A DNA stretch of 64,000 nt from Sphingobium aromaticiconvertens. Lineage in GTDB: Bacteria; Pseudomonadota; Alphaproteobacteria; Sphingomonadales; Sphingomonadaceae. The position numbers and the translations under genes were made by a program. A model generated the notes under the pieces. The model worked only from the letters and a program-made list of their open reading frames with translations, was not told where the DNA came from and made no database searches. The DNA lies in NCBI RefSeq assembly GCF_037154075.1, contig NZ_JBANRJ010000001.1, positions 1,037,501 through 1,101,500 of the forward strand. The letters are read 5' to 3'. Of this stretch, positions 43,938 through 52,776 are shown piece by piece (within the stretch, counting starts at the first letter, position 1; the number at the start of each line of letters is the position of its first letter).

Positions 43938-45112
43938 GCCGCCGCGCCGATTGGCGGAAAGCGCCCGGACGGCGCGGGATAGTCGTCGGCGGGCTGGATG
44001 GCGACGCCTTCGATCCGGCGGACCGCATCGGCGACGGCGGCTGTGTCAGGCAGCACGTGCAACTCGGTTTCGTACAGCCGCTCCTCGCCATGTTCCAGTT
44101 CGATCAGCTCGCCTCGGTCGCGGGCGAAATCCTTGCCCAGCACATGGTTGGTCGATGGCTCGATGCCCACGGCATAATGGCCCGCATGCAGGTTCTGCCA
44201 TTCAAACATGGCCGGAAATTGATCCTTGCGGGTGATGACGGAAAAACCGAAGCCCAGCGCTTCGTTGACCAGCGCAACCTCGACCCGGCCCTGCGCATCG
44301 GGGGCCATGTCATGTTGCCACACCTGTTCGTGGAAGTTCGGGATCGGGGCGGGCAGGGTGCGATAACCGACCCCCTGGGCGCGATACTTGTCGGCATGGG
44401 CGGCCCAGATCACGTCGCGCACCGGCGCGACATAGCGCGATCCTTCCGCCACCACCGGATGGCCGACATTGATATGGTAACAGAACATGTGCGGCGTGCG
44501 GTAAAAGCCGTGATTGACGACCCGATCCGTCAGGCGGATGGCGTCGCCGCCCATATCGGCCTCGATCCGGCGGATGAGGTGCAGGTCTTCGCCGAATACG
44601 GTCGATTGCTGCACCACGCCCTCTGCCCACAGGATGCAGCGGTCGCCATCCCACCGCTCACCATAGCCGGTCAGCCGCGCCGGGATCGTGCCGACCCGGC
44701 CGTGCAAGGAGGATGCGACCGCCTTGCGCGGGCCATAATGATAATGGCCCGCCGGATCGTCGTGCATGAACAATATGTGATCGAGGCCGCAGGTGATATT
44801 GAGACCGGACATGGACCGGAACCAGCCCAGCCCGCTCTCGCCTTCATAATCGTGCAGCCCCGGATGGCGGAAGCCCGACGGCGAATGCCACCCGACCGCG
44901 CGCCCGGCATGGTCGCATTGCGCGATGTCCATCGCCCGATCGACCAGCACGGTAAAGCGCAGGCCCGAACCGGTGGAAAAGTCCAGCATCCGTATGCCGC
45001 GTTCCACCCCGTCGCCCAGCGTGACCAGGCGCACGCCCGCAAATTGCGACAGGGCGCCCGATCGCATGGCGAGTTCGCACCGCGACAGGTTCTGGCCATA
45101 AAGATATGGCAT
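43934..45112 (-). CDS. DUF4432 aldose-epimerase-like protein
   Basis: About 392 residues with a galactose-mutarotase-like beta-sandwich of the DUF4432 type. Features: LVTLGDGVERGIRMLDFSTGSGLRFTV and RAMDIAQCDHAGRAVGWHSP. Also GLNITCGLDHI, RLTDRVVNHGFYRTPHM and YHINVGHPVV; His residues in the last could be the mutarotase acid/base. It is probably cytoplasmic and interconverts anomers of a sugar or sugar acid. Start 45112 is preferred (GAGAGGAT upstream), rather than the longer frame from 45178 that would run across the operator. First gene of the 45112-to-38226 operon. Confidence 0.82.
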   Translation of the reverse strand: MPYLYGQNLSRCELAMRSGALSQFAGVRLVTLGDGVERGIRMLDFSTGSGLRFTVLVDRAMDIAQCDHAGRAVGWHSPSGFRHPGLHDYEGESGLGWFRSMSGLNITCGLDHILFMHDDPAGHYHYGPRKAVASSLHGRVGTIPARLTGYGERWDGDRCILWAEGVVQQSTVFGEDLHLIRRIEADMGGDAIRLTDRVVNHGFYRTPHMFCYHINVGHPVVAEGSRYVAPVRDVIWAAHADKYRAQGVGYRTLPAPIPNFHEQVWQHDMAPDAQGRVEVALVNEALGFGFSVITRKDQFPAMFEWQNLHAGHYAVGIEPSTNHVLGKDFARDRGELIELEHGEERLYETELHVLPDTAAVADAVRRIEGVAIQPADDYPAPSGRFPPIGAAA

Positions 45113-45131
45113 ATATCCTCTCCCGCTATCT

Positions 45132-45147
45132 TGTAAGACATATGATG
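45132..45147. promoter_or_regulatory. ATAATACATATTAT-class operator before DUF4432 operon
   Basis: TGTAAGACATATGATG lies 20 bases upstream of the DUF4432 start and 47 upstream of the divergent mutarotase start. It could control both transcripts. Confidence 0.6.
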
Positions 45148-45193
45148 AATAGGCAGGCTGGAGAGAGGCGTCAACCATGGGAGGTCATCGCGC

Positions 45194-45553
45194 ATGAATC
45201 AGGTCATCCGCCGCTGCTTCGTCGTCGATCTTATCGATGACGACGACATGATTGATCGCTACCGCGCCTGGCACCGCCCCGGCGGCCCGCCCCAGACGAT
45301 CAACGATGCGATCCGGGCCGATGGCGTGCGCGACCTTCAGATATGGATGGTCGGCGATCGCATGGTGATGATCATGGAACAGGATATGGCGATGGCCGCC
45401 GATCGGGATGGCAAGGCGGCGCGCGACGCCGCCAATCCCGATGTGCAGGCGTGGGATGCGCTGATGCGCCGGTTCCAGAAATCGCTGCCCTTTGCACCCG
45501 ATCGCACATGGGTGGAAATGGAGCGCATCTATGATCTGGGCGAACAGCCCTGA
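45194..45553 (+). CDS. L-rhamnose/L-fucose mutarotase family protein
   Basis: Small dimeric alpha/beta-barrel enzyme of 119 residues in the RhaM family. YRAWHRPGGPPQTINDAIRADG contains the conserved Tyr and His, followed by RDLQIWMVGDRMVMIMEQD and the WDALMRRFQ helix. It equilibrates anomers of a 6-deoxyhexose before oxidation. Xanthomonas uses a member of this family in its L-fucose operon, so L-fucose is as plausible as L-rhamnose. It is divergent from DUF4432 and convergent with the GntR gene. Confidence 0.85.
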   Translation: MNQVIRRCFVVDLIDDDDMIDRYRAWHRPGGPPQTINDAIRADGVRDLQIWMVGDRMVMIMEQDMAMAADRDGKAARDAANPDVQAWDALMRRFQKSLPFAPDRTWVEMERIYDLGEQP

Positions 45554-45570
45554 CCGCGACGCCGGGTGCC

Positions 45571-46332
45571 CTAGTCGTGCGGCAAGGGCGCCGACCGGCG
45601 CTTCGCCCAGGACGACTCGATATGGTCGCGCATGGCGCGACTCGCAGCGTCGGGGTCGCCCGCAACGATCGCGGCGTGGATGCGACGATGGGCTGCATGA
45701 GTGTCGCGCACATGGTCGACGTTCAGCCGACCGCTATAACCGTGCGTCTGCAACGCCTTTGACTGGACGCCATCGATGATCGCCTTGCTCAGCCGATCGC
45801 CTGACATACGCATGATGATGTCGTGGAAATTCACATCTTCATGCACATAGGCGGCGGGCATGGGGATCAACTGTTCCAGCTTGTCGATCTGGGCAGTCAG
45901 TTCTGCGACCTGTTCGGGCGTTGCCCGCCGCGCCGCCTTGGCCGCCATCGCCGCTTCCAGCGAGGCGCGGATTTCCGACAGGTTGTCGAGGTAGGACAGG
46001 CCGTCTTCGCGCCGGAACAGCGCCGACAGGATCATCGGGTCCAGCAGATTCCAGGCCGAAGAATCCCGCACGATCGTGCCGCGTCCCTGCTGCGACACCA
46101 CCAGTCCTTTTTCGGTCAGCGCGGTCGTCGCCTCGCGCACGACCGTCCGGCTGACGCCATATATGTCGCACAGCATGTTTTCAGGCGGCAGGGCGGTGCC
46201 GGACGGATAGATTTCGGTGACGATCGCGCTGACCAGGTCGTCGACGACCGCCGTGGCAAGGCGCGGTCGCTTGCGCGCGCGCTGGTTCGCGATGTTGAAG
46301 GGGACGCCGGGCCTGCCCTGTTCGCTAGTCAC
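45571..46332 (-). CDS. GntR-family transcriptional regulator (FadR/FCD type) 1
   Basis: Regulator of 253 residues. N-terminal winged helix: LVSAIVTEIYPSGTALPPE, then ENMLCDIYGVSRTVVREATTAL (recognition helix) and QQGRGTIVRD. C-terminal FCD ligand domain with metal-binding acids and His in EDVNFHDIIM, THAAHRRIHAAI and AMRDHIESSW. GTG at 46332 follows AGGGA. It sits among acid-sugar genes; FCD proteins usually sense aldonates or their products. It is the best candidate to bind the ATAATACATATTAT motif, one copy of which lies 88 bases upstream of its start. Confidence 0.92.
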   Translation of the reverse strand: MTSEQGRPGVPFNIANQRARKRPRLATAVVDDLVSAIVTEIYPSGTALPPENMLCDIYGVSRTVVREATTALTEKGLVVSQQGRGTIVRDSSAWNLLDPMILSALFRREDGLSYLDNLSEIRASLEAAMAAKAARRATPEQVAELTAQIDKLEQLIPMPAAYVHEDVNFHDIIMRMSGDRLSKAIIDGVQSKALQTHGYSGRLNVDHVRDTHAAHRRIHAAIVAGDPDAASRAMRDHIESSWAKRRSAPLPHD

Positions 46333-46419
46333 TCTGTTTCCCTATAGTCGGCCTTTAAGCCCTCTGAAAATGTCGTGGACCCGATCATCCCTCATCGTCA
46401 AGTCTTGCTATTCTACAAA

Positions 46420-46435
46420 GATAATACATAGTATG
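46420..46435. promoter_or_regulatory. ATAATACATATTAT-class operator between GntR 1 and dehydratase
   Basis: GATAATACATAGTATG in the 141-base divergent gap, 38 bases before the dehydratase ATG. The position suits control of the dehydratase/MFS operon and autoregulation. Confidence 0.65.
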
Positions 46436-46473
46436 TTTGTCATTGGCGGATGCGGGCGTAAGGAACGACAAGT

Positions 46474-47628
46474 ATGAAAATAACGGGGTATCGCAGCCTT
46501 TCGACGGTTCACCAGTGGGGACGCCCCGTCGGCGATGTTAATGGCGTGGTGCAGGATGGCGTGACCGAAGTGCCTGTACTGCTGCTCGAAACCGATGGCG
46601 GGCTGACCGGCGTGGGGCTGGGACCGCATGACGACATCGCGCGGGTATTCCCGGCGGTGGAGGGGCAGGATCCTCGCGCGGTTTCTGCACTTTACGATGC
46701 GATGCTGGCGCAGGTGTTCAAAAGCGGCCATGCCGGGGCCACCTATGGTTCGATCGCGGCGATCGACATGGCTCTGTGGGATTTGAAGGCGAAGATGGCG
46801 AACGAGCCGCTTTGGCGGACGCTGGGCGCGGCCGACCGCTTCGTGCCCGGCTATGCATCGGGCCTTTGTTACGGCCTGGACGACGACGCTTTCGCATCGC
46901 TTTACCGGTCCTGGGCCGATCGGGGGTTCAGCGCGGCGAAGATCAAGGGCGGCGCCGACATCGGCCGTGATATTGCCCGGTTGGAAACGGTTCGCGACAT
47001 ATTGTCGGTCAACAGTGCGCGTCCCGCATTGATGCTGGACGTGAACGAGATGTGGAACCGCAAGCAGGCGGTACGACATCTGGCCGAGATAGAGGCCCGG
47101 ATCGACCTGACCTGGATCGAGGAACCGGTGCGGCGCTGGGACGCGGATGGCCATGCCCAGATCACCCGCGCTGCCCGCGCGAGCGTGGCCAGTGGCGAAA
47201 ATTTGACTGGGTTGGAGCAATATATGCCACTGATCGCGGCGGGCGGGGTCGATATCGTCCAGGCCGGTAGCGTCTGGGGCATCACCCATTTCAATCGAGT
47301 GGCGATGGTCGCCCATGCCCATGGTCTGCCGGTGTCCCCGGTCGCCTATAACGCCAATCCGCTGGCCCATGCCGCGGCGGCCGTGCCGAACATGATCGGC
47401 GTGGAGATTCAGGATTTCGGCTGGCCCGATCATCTGGACGTGGATCAGCAAATCGTCGACGGTGGCATCCTGCTGGGTGACCGGCCGGGGCTGGGCATAG
47501 AGGTGGACGAAACCGGCATCGCCCAGGCCGCGAAGGCGGCCGGTTGGGGCGCGCAGGGCGGTCCGCACCGCCGCTCGCGCGAGGCGGGATTGCGGCTGGT
47601 GCCGGAACCGCAGGCCAAGGCCAAGTGA
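46474..47628 (+). CDS. Enolase-superfamily acid-sugar dehydratase
   Basis: Mandelate racemase/enolase superfamily enzyme of 384 residues. N-terminal capping domain, then barrel with AAKIKGGADIG (Lys156, Lys158), metal ligands Asp189 (DVNEMW), Glu216 (WIEEPV) and Glu242 (SGENL), and QAGSVWGITHFNRV. It would dehydrate an aldonate to the 2-keto-3-deoxy acid. L-fuconate or L-rhamnonate is the pathway's expected substrate, but at 384 residues it is shorter than characterised L-fuconate dehydratases (about 440), so galactonate or arabinonate is possible. It overlaps the MFS gene by GTGA. Confidence 0.87.
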   Translation: MKITGYRSLSTVHQWGRPVGDVNGVVQDGVTEVPVLLLETDGGLTGVGLGPHDDIARVFPAVEGQDPRAVSALYDAMLAQVFKSGHAGATYGSIAAIDMALWDLKAKMANEPLWRTLGAADRFVPGYASGLCYGLDDDAFASLYRSWADRGFSAAKIKGGADIGRDIARLETVRDILSVNSARPALMLDVNEMWNRKQAVRHLAEIEARIDLTWIEEPVRRWDADGHAQITRAARASVASGENLTGLEQYMPLIAAGGVDIVQAGSVWGITHFNRVAMVAHAHGLPVSPVAYNANPLAHAAAAVPNMIGVEIQDFGWPDHLDVDQQIVDGGILLGDRPGLGIEVDETGIAQAAKAAGWGAQGGPHRRSREAGLRLVPEPQAKAK

Positions 47629-48911
47629 CACGGCACGAAGCCCCGATGATCGATATTGCCGCGCCCTTCCAGGTTCCGGGGCACGTCACCGGCGCGCGGC
47701 GGATGCGGCTGCAACTGTCGCTGATGGTCAATTTCTTCCTGCTGATGGCGCTTTACAGCGGCGTGCTGGGCGTGCTGCTGCCTAACCAGATCGCGGAACT
47801 GGATGCGGGTAACAAGGCGACCAATCTGGCGATCCTGTTCGCCATCACCTCCATCTTCTCCACGCTCGCCACGCCGATCGCGGGCGCGCTGTCCGACCGG
47901 ACCCGCAGCCGTTGGGGACGGCGCAGCCCGTGGATCGCCATCGGTTCGCTGATCGGATCGCTATGCCTGTTCGGCGTGTCGTGGATGACCAGCTTCTGGT
48001 CGCTGATGATCCTGTGGGTGATGGCGGCGACGGCGTATAACAGCATGCAGCCCGCCCTGACGACGCTGATCGCGGACCGCTTCGCACCGGAAACGCGCGG
48101 TGCGGTATCGGGCATCGTCGGCGCGGGAATGACCGCCGGGCTGACGGCAGGCACGGTGGTCGCGGGCTATCTCGCTGGGGAGCGCATATTGGCCTATGGC
48201 CTGTTCGCGGCCGCAATCGCCATGGCTTGTCTCGTCTTCGTGCTGATCAACCGAGAACCGCCGAGCGACGCCATGCCGCCCCGGCCAATTCAGTGGGGCG
48301 CCTTCTTCCGCAGCTTCTGGATCAGCCCGCGCGCCCATCCCGATTTCGCCTGGGCCTTTGCCAGCCGATTCACCATCTATATGGGCTATCAGGCGGTCGC
48401 CGCCTATCTGCTCTACATATTGCGCGACTATATCGGGCTGGGCGATAATGCCTCCAATATCGCGATCGCGAACATGGCGATGGTGACGTTGGTCTGCCTG
48501 GTTCTGTCCTCGCTGCTATCGGGTTGGTTGTCGGACCGCTACCAGCGGCGCAAGCCCTTCGTCATCCTGGGCAGCCTGGTGATGGGCTGCGCAATGGCCG
48601 CGCCGCTCGCTATGCCGTCGATGACCGGCATGTGGGTCTATGCCGCCATCATCGGCGTGGGTTACGGGATGTTCATGTCGATCGACATGGCGTTGATGAC
48701 GCAGGTTCTGCCCCAGAGTGCCGATGGGGACGAGGGCAAGGATCTGGGCGTGCTGACCACCGCCGTCAACATTCCCCAGATCATCAGCCCGATCATGGCG
48801 GCCCTGCTGCTTGGACTGTTCGACAATGACTATCGCACCATCTTCGTCGCCGCACTGATTTTCGTGTTCGGATCGGCGCTGTGCATCCTGCCCATCAAAT
48901 CGGTGCGATAA
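47625..48911 (+). CDS. MFS transporter (sugar/sugar-acid)
   Basis: Inner-membrane transporter of about 428 residues with twelve predicted helices. The loop-2 signature is AGALSDRTRSRWGRRSP and the loop-8 counterpart GWLSDRYQRRKPFV. GTG at 47625 overlaps the dehydratase stop; ATG 47646 is an alternative and would drop seven residues. Coupling to an acid-sugar dehydratase suggests import of a sugar acid or monosaccharide across the inner membrane after periplasmic glycan breakdown. Confidence 0.9.
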   Translation: MTRHEAPMIDIAAPFQVPGHVTGARRMRLQLSLMVNFFLLMALYSGVLGVLLPNQIAELDAGNKATNLAILFAITSIFSTLATPIAGALSDRTRSRWGRRSPWIAIGSLIGSLCLFGVSWMTSFWSLMILWVMAATAYNSMQPALTTLIADRFAPETRGAVSGIVGAGMTAGLTAGTVVAGYLAGERILAYGLFAAAIAMACLVFVLINREPPSDAMPPRPIQWGAFFRSFWISPRAHPDFAWAFASRFTIYMGYQAVAAYLLYILRDYIGLGDNASNIAIANMAMVTLVCLVLSSLLSGWLSDRYQRRKPFVILGSLVMGCAMAAPLAMPSMTGMWVYAAIIGVGYGMFMSIDMALMTQVLPQSADGDEGKDLGVLTTAVNIPQIISPIMAALLLGLFDNDYRTIFVAALIFVFGSALCILPIKSVR

Positions 48912-48913
48912 TT

Positions 48914-48946
48914 CATATTACATATGATGATAATTTGACATATCTG
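48914..48946. promoter_or_regulatory. ATAATACATATTAT-class operator pair before TonB receptor 3
   Basis: CATATTACATATGATG at 48914-48929 is followed closely by ATAATTTGACATATCTG, a second looser copy. They lie between the MFS stop and the receptor start at 48996, 67 and 50 bases upstream. Confidence 0.6.
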
Positions 48947-48995
48947 TTTCCGTAAGGCATGTTTCGATCAACAATAATGCCGGGGAGAAGATGTC

Positions 48996-51725
48996 ATGCC
49001 GAAGGCTGCAAACCTTCATTCGTTCCTGTTGCTTTCGACCGCCGCCATGGCGATCGCGATGCCGGCCATGGCGCAGACGACACCGCCGACAACGCCGCAG
49101 GCACAGGCAGGCAACGAGAATATTCAGGACATCATCGTCACCGGCATCCGCGCCAGTCAGAAGGCGTCGATCGACCTGAAGCGCGATGCCGTCGGCGTCG
49201 TCGATTCGATCGTGGCGGAGGATCTGGGCAAACTGCCCGACCAGAATGTCGCGGAATCGCTCCAGCGCATCGCGGGCGTCACCATCGAACGCAACCGGGG
49301 CGAGGGGCGGTTCATCACCGTGCGCGGTTTCGGGCCGAAGTTCAACGCAGTGACGGTCAACGGCCGCACCCTGGCCACCGACAATAATGGCCGTGAATTT
49401 TCGTTCGACGTCCTGCCGTCCGAAGTCATTTCCGGCGCGGACGTCTACAAATCGCCGCAGGCCAATATCAATGGCGCGTCGATCGGCGCGACGGTGGATG
49501 TACGCACCTTGCGCGCGATCGACCAGAAGGAAGCTTTCTCTCTGACCGGATCGGGCGGTTTCCAGTGGGCGGAACTGGCCGACACGTTCAACCCCGAACT
49601 GTCGGGCGCCGCAGCCTGGCGGAACGAGGATCGCACCATCGGCCTGTCGCTGTCGGCGGTCTATACCAAGCGCGAGACGCGCAACGACGAATTTACGATC
49701 GGCGCCGGACATGTTCGCCGGTCGAGCACCGATTCCTACTATAATCGCGGCGGGGTCGCGGGTGGACGTATCGGACCGGGTGTCGCGCCCTTCTCGCGCA
49801 TCTCCATGCCGTCCAACCTGTCGCCCTTTTTCTTCGAGCGCGACCTGGAACGTTACGGCCTGTCGGGGTCGCTCCAGTTCCGCCCGGTGGAGACGCTGAC
49901 CGTCACCTTCGATGGCCTTTATTCCAAAGCCAAGTTCACAGAACAGCAGACCGGCCTCGCCTACGACTTTGCGGGCGGCACACTGGTGGATCAGGTGGTC
50001 GAGGGCAACGAGGCGGTGTTCCAGCGCTATCAGGGTGGCTTCGTCGACCAGATCATCCAATATGACCAGCGCAACGTGACCACCGATCAACTGGGCGTCA
50101 ATATCGACTGGAAACCGTCCGAAACCTTCACGCTGAAGCTGGACGCCTCGCGTTCCAACGCGCGGCGCCGGGGCAAGGAGAATAACCTTTTCACGACCAT
50201 CCGGCGCAAGAATGTGGATATGTTCTTCGATCGGCGGTCGGGCAGCCCGATCTATGACTATGGCTTTACCAGTTCGCTCTATCCCAACGCCGCGACCAAT
50301 CCGCAGGGGCTTACCGCCCACTATTATATCTGGGGTGGCGGTACCGATGTGGATGACGAGATTCGCGAATATCGGGCCGATGCCGAATGGAAGCCGACCA
50401 GCAATCTGACCTTCGCCATCGGCGGCATGATCGCGGATCGCAAGAAAACGCTGACCGGCGACGAAATGCCGTTCGACCAGCAATGCACCTATTGTGATTC
50501 CAACCGGGTGCTGCCGACATCGCTGTTCAGCCCAACCAACCGCAATTTCTTCCAGGGCGGGGGCGCCGGCAATATCCTGCGCGACTGGCTGATCTATGAT
50601 CCCTTGCAACTGGTGCAGACGATCGACCAGTTCGCGCAGCAGGACGGCAAAGCCTTCGATCCGGCAATCTTCTCCCCCTCCGCTTCGTCCGTGGTCGATG
50701 AAAAGGTGCGGATCGGTTATATCATGGGCACATGGGAAACCAGCATCGGGTCGATGCCGCTGACCATCAACGCCGGGCTTCGCTACGAAAATACCGACTA
50801 TACGTCGACCGGCGCCTCGCGGACGGTGATCAGCGCCCGACCCAATCAGGGCGGGCAGAATATCATCGTCGTGTCGCCGGTCGTGCCGGTGGGTTTCCGC
50901 GGCAAATATGACGACTGGCTGCCCTCGCTCAACGTGAAGCTGTCGATTACCGATACGCTGCTGTTGCGCCTGGCCGCTTCGAAGGTGATGACGCGCCCGA
51001 CCCTGACCGACCTGTCCCCGCGCCAGTCGATCCAGACCAATCCGGGCAATGAGACGATCCGGCGCGGCAATCCCGATCTGGCGCCTTTCCGGGCCGACCA
51101 GATTGAGGGTGGCGTGGAATGGTATTTCTCGGATTCCTCGCTGCTGTCCTTCGCGGCCTTCTACAAGGATATCAAATCTTTCGTGACGCTGGTGACGACG
51201 CCGCAACTGGTCGATCAGGTGACATTCCAGGTGACCGTGCCAGACAATGGCGAGGGCGCGACCGTCAAGGGGATCGAAGTCGGTTATCGGCAGGCCTTCA
51301 CGGCGCTGCCCGCGCCGTTCGACGGTCTGGGCGTGCAGACCAGCTTCAACTATACCAAGTCGAACGCCAGCTACCAGAATAGCGTGGCCAATGTGTCCTT
51401 CGGCCTCGAAGGCCTGTCGAAATATTCCTACAGCCTTGTGGGCTTCTACGAAAAGAACGGCATTCAGGCCCGGGTAGCTTATACTTGGCGCGATAATTTC
51501 CTGCAGGTCGCGTCCGGCCGGAATGGCGAGCCGGAATATTTCGACGCTTATGGTCAGCTCGATGCGGGCCTGTCGCTGGACGTGACGCCGCAATTCACGC
51601 TGTTCGCCGACGCGACCAACCTCAACGACGCCAAGGAGTTCATCTATTCGGTCAGCCCCGACCGGACGAAGGAATATCGCAAGACCGGGCGGCGCATCTC
51701 GGCGGGCGTGCGCCTGCGCTTCTGA
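48996..51725 (+). CDS. TonB-dependent receptor 3 (Xanthomonas/Caulobacter carbohydrate class)
   Basis: Outer-membrane receptor of 909 residues. Signal peptide ends near PAMAQT. A TonB-box-like IQDIIVTGIRASQ is followed by VDSIVAEDLGKLPDQNVAESLQR, the hallmark of the large carbohydrate TonB class, then TVNGRTLATDNNGREFSF. The barrel has periodic aromatic strands and ends with GRRISAGVRLRF. Start ATG 48996 follows GGGGAGAAG. Followed by pectin methylesterase and polygalacturonase genes, it probably imports oligogalacturonides. Confidence 0.95.
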   Translation: MPKAANLHSFLLLSTAAMAIAMPAMAQTTPPTTPQAQAGNENIQDIIVTGIRASQKASIDLKRDAVGVVDSIVAEDLGKLPDQNVAESLQRIAGVTIERNRGEGRFITVRGFGPKFNAVTVNGRTLATDNNGREFSFDVLPSEVISGADVYKSPQANINGASIGATVDVRTLRAIDQKEAFSLTGSGGFQWAELADTFNPELSGAAAWRNEDRTIGLSLSAVYTKRETRNDEFTIGAGHVRRSSTDSYYNRGGVAGGRIGPGVAPFSRISMPSNLSPFFFERDLERYGLSGSLQFRPVETLTVTFDGLYSKAKFTEQQTGLAYDFAGGTLVDQVVEGNEAVFQRYQGGFVDQIIQYDQRNVTTDQLGVNIDWKPSETFTLKLDASRSNARRRGKENNLFTTIRRKNVDMFFDRRSGSPIYDYGFTSSLYPNAATNPQGLTAHYYIWGGGTDVDDEIREYRADAEWKPTSNLTFAIGGMIADRKKTLTGDEMPFDQQCTYCDSNRVLPTSLFSPTNRNFFQGGGAGNILRDWLIYDPLQLVQTIDQFAQQDGKAFDPAIFSPSASSVVDEKVRIGYIMGTWETSIGSMPLTINAGLRYENTDYTSTGASRTVISARPNQGGQNIIVVSPVVPVGFRGKYDDWLPSLNVKLSITDTLLLRLAASKVMTRPTLTDLSPRQSIQTNPGNETIRRGNPDLAPFRADQIEGGVEWYFSDSSLLSFAAFYKDIKSFVTLVTTPQLVDQVTFQVTVPDNGEGATVKGIEVGYRQAFTALPAPFDGLGVQTSFNYTKSNASYQNSVANVSFGLEGLSKYSYSLVGFYEKNGIQARVAYTWRDNFLQVASGRNGEPEYFDAYGQLDAGLSLDVTPQFTLFADATNLNDAKEFIYSVSPDRTKEYRKTGRRISAGVRLRF

Positions 51726-51750
51726 TGCGAGTGGCGACCTGACAAGGTGA

Positions 51751-51793
51751 TTTACAAGATTGACGAATAACCGATCATCTTTACAAGTTTGAC
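51751..51793 (+). promoter_or_regulatory. Tandem TTTACAA-type operators before pectinesterase operon
   Basis: TTTACAAGATTGAC (51751-51764) and TTTACAAGTTTGAC (51780-51793) are direct repeats 29 bases apart. The second abuts the pectinesterase start codon. The spacing is close to three helical turns (inference), so two dimers could bind the same face. Confidence 0.6.
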
Positions 51794-51794
51794 G

Positions 51795-52760
51795 ATGTTC
51801 CGGATTCTGCTTTTTCTGACCGTTGCGGTTGTCGTCACGATCCCCGCTTTTGATCGGGTGGCGGAAGCGGCCGCCGACAGCGATGTTAGCATCCGGGTGC
51901 GACCCGGCGGCGATATACAAGCAGCGATCGATGCGCTGCCCGCGAAGGGCGGCACGGTGCGGATCGCGCCCGGCGCCTATCGGGGGCAGGTGCGGATCGG
52001 CAAGCCAGATGTGCAATTGATCGGCGAGGGCGAGAGGCCGCAGGAGGTGCGGATCGTCGCGAGCGAAAGCGCGGCGACTCAGGGATCGATCTACGCGTCG
52101 GCGACCGTCCATGTGGCTGGGGAGGGCTTCCGCGCCCGCAATCTCAGCTTCGTCAACGACTGGGAAAGCCGCAATCGCGGTTCATCGCAGGCGGCGGCGC
52201 TGGCGGTGTCGGGCGACCGAGCGCTGTTCGAGCAGGTGGTGGTGTCGGGCGGACAGGACAGCCTTTATCTTGCCCGACCGCCGGGGCGGATGACGCGGCA
52301 GGTCTTTCGCAATTGCCGGGTGGAAGGGCATGTCGATTTCATCTTCGGCAATGCGAAGGCCTATTTCGACCGCTGCACCATTCACGGCCTGCGCCATGAC
52401 AAGGTGATGTACACCGCGCAAAGCCGCAATCATGCGACCGACGAGAGCGGCTTCGTCTTTCACCGCTGCACCTTCACGGCGGACCAGCCAAGGGAGATCT
52501 ATCTGGGCCGACCGTGGCGACCCTATGCGCGCGTCATCCTGATCGACAGCCAGATTGTAGCCCCGCTGTCACCGGGCGGCTGGCGCGAATGGAAGCCTGG
52601 CCTCACCAATGATGCCAAGACGGCGATGTTCGCCGAATATGGCACGGTCCATGCGGCAGGGCCGCCGCAGCGATCGAAGATCCGGCAACTGACGACGGCG
52701 CAGGCGCAGGCATGGACGCTCGACGCGTTTCTGGGCGGCGATACTGGCTGGGCACGATAG
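51795..52760 (+). CDS. Pectinesterase (CE8) 1
   Basis: Exported pectin methylesterase of about 322 residues that de-esterifies homogalacturonan. Signal peptide FRILLFLTVAVVVTIPAF. CE8 motifs: SSQAAALAV, GGQDSLY with catalytic Asp155 and its Gln154, VEGHVDFIFGNA with Asp181, and YLGRPWRPYA with Arg239 and Trp241. ATG 51795 has no Shine-Dalgarno; a TTG at 51789 is in frame. A TTTACAA motif abuts the start. First gene of a CE8-GH28-CE8 operon. Confidence 0.93.
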   Translation: MFRILLFLTVAVVVTIPAFDRVAEAAADSDVSIRVRPGGDIQAAIDALPAKGGTVRIAPGAYRGQVRIGKPDVQLIGEGERPQEVRIVASESAATQGSIYASATVHVAGEGFRARNLSFVNDWESRNRGSSQAAALAVSGDRALFEQVVVSGGQDSLYLARPPGRMTRQVFRNCRVEGHVDFIFGNAKAYFDRCTIHGLRHDKVMYTAQSRNHATDESGFVFHRCTFTADQPREIYLGRPWRPYARVILIDSQIVAPLSPGGWREWKPGLTNDAKTAMFAEYGTVHAAGPPQRSKIRQLTTAQAQAWTLDAFLGGDTGWAR

Positions 52761-52776
52761 CAAAGGGGATACAGCG

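Noticed and set aside
48918..52112. Open frame of 1064 codons on the minus strand opposite TonB receptor 3
   Set aside because: Antisense shadow of a clear receptor and pectinesterase; low-complexity Arg/Asp/Gly composition.
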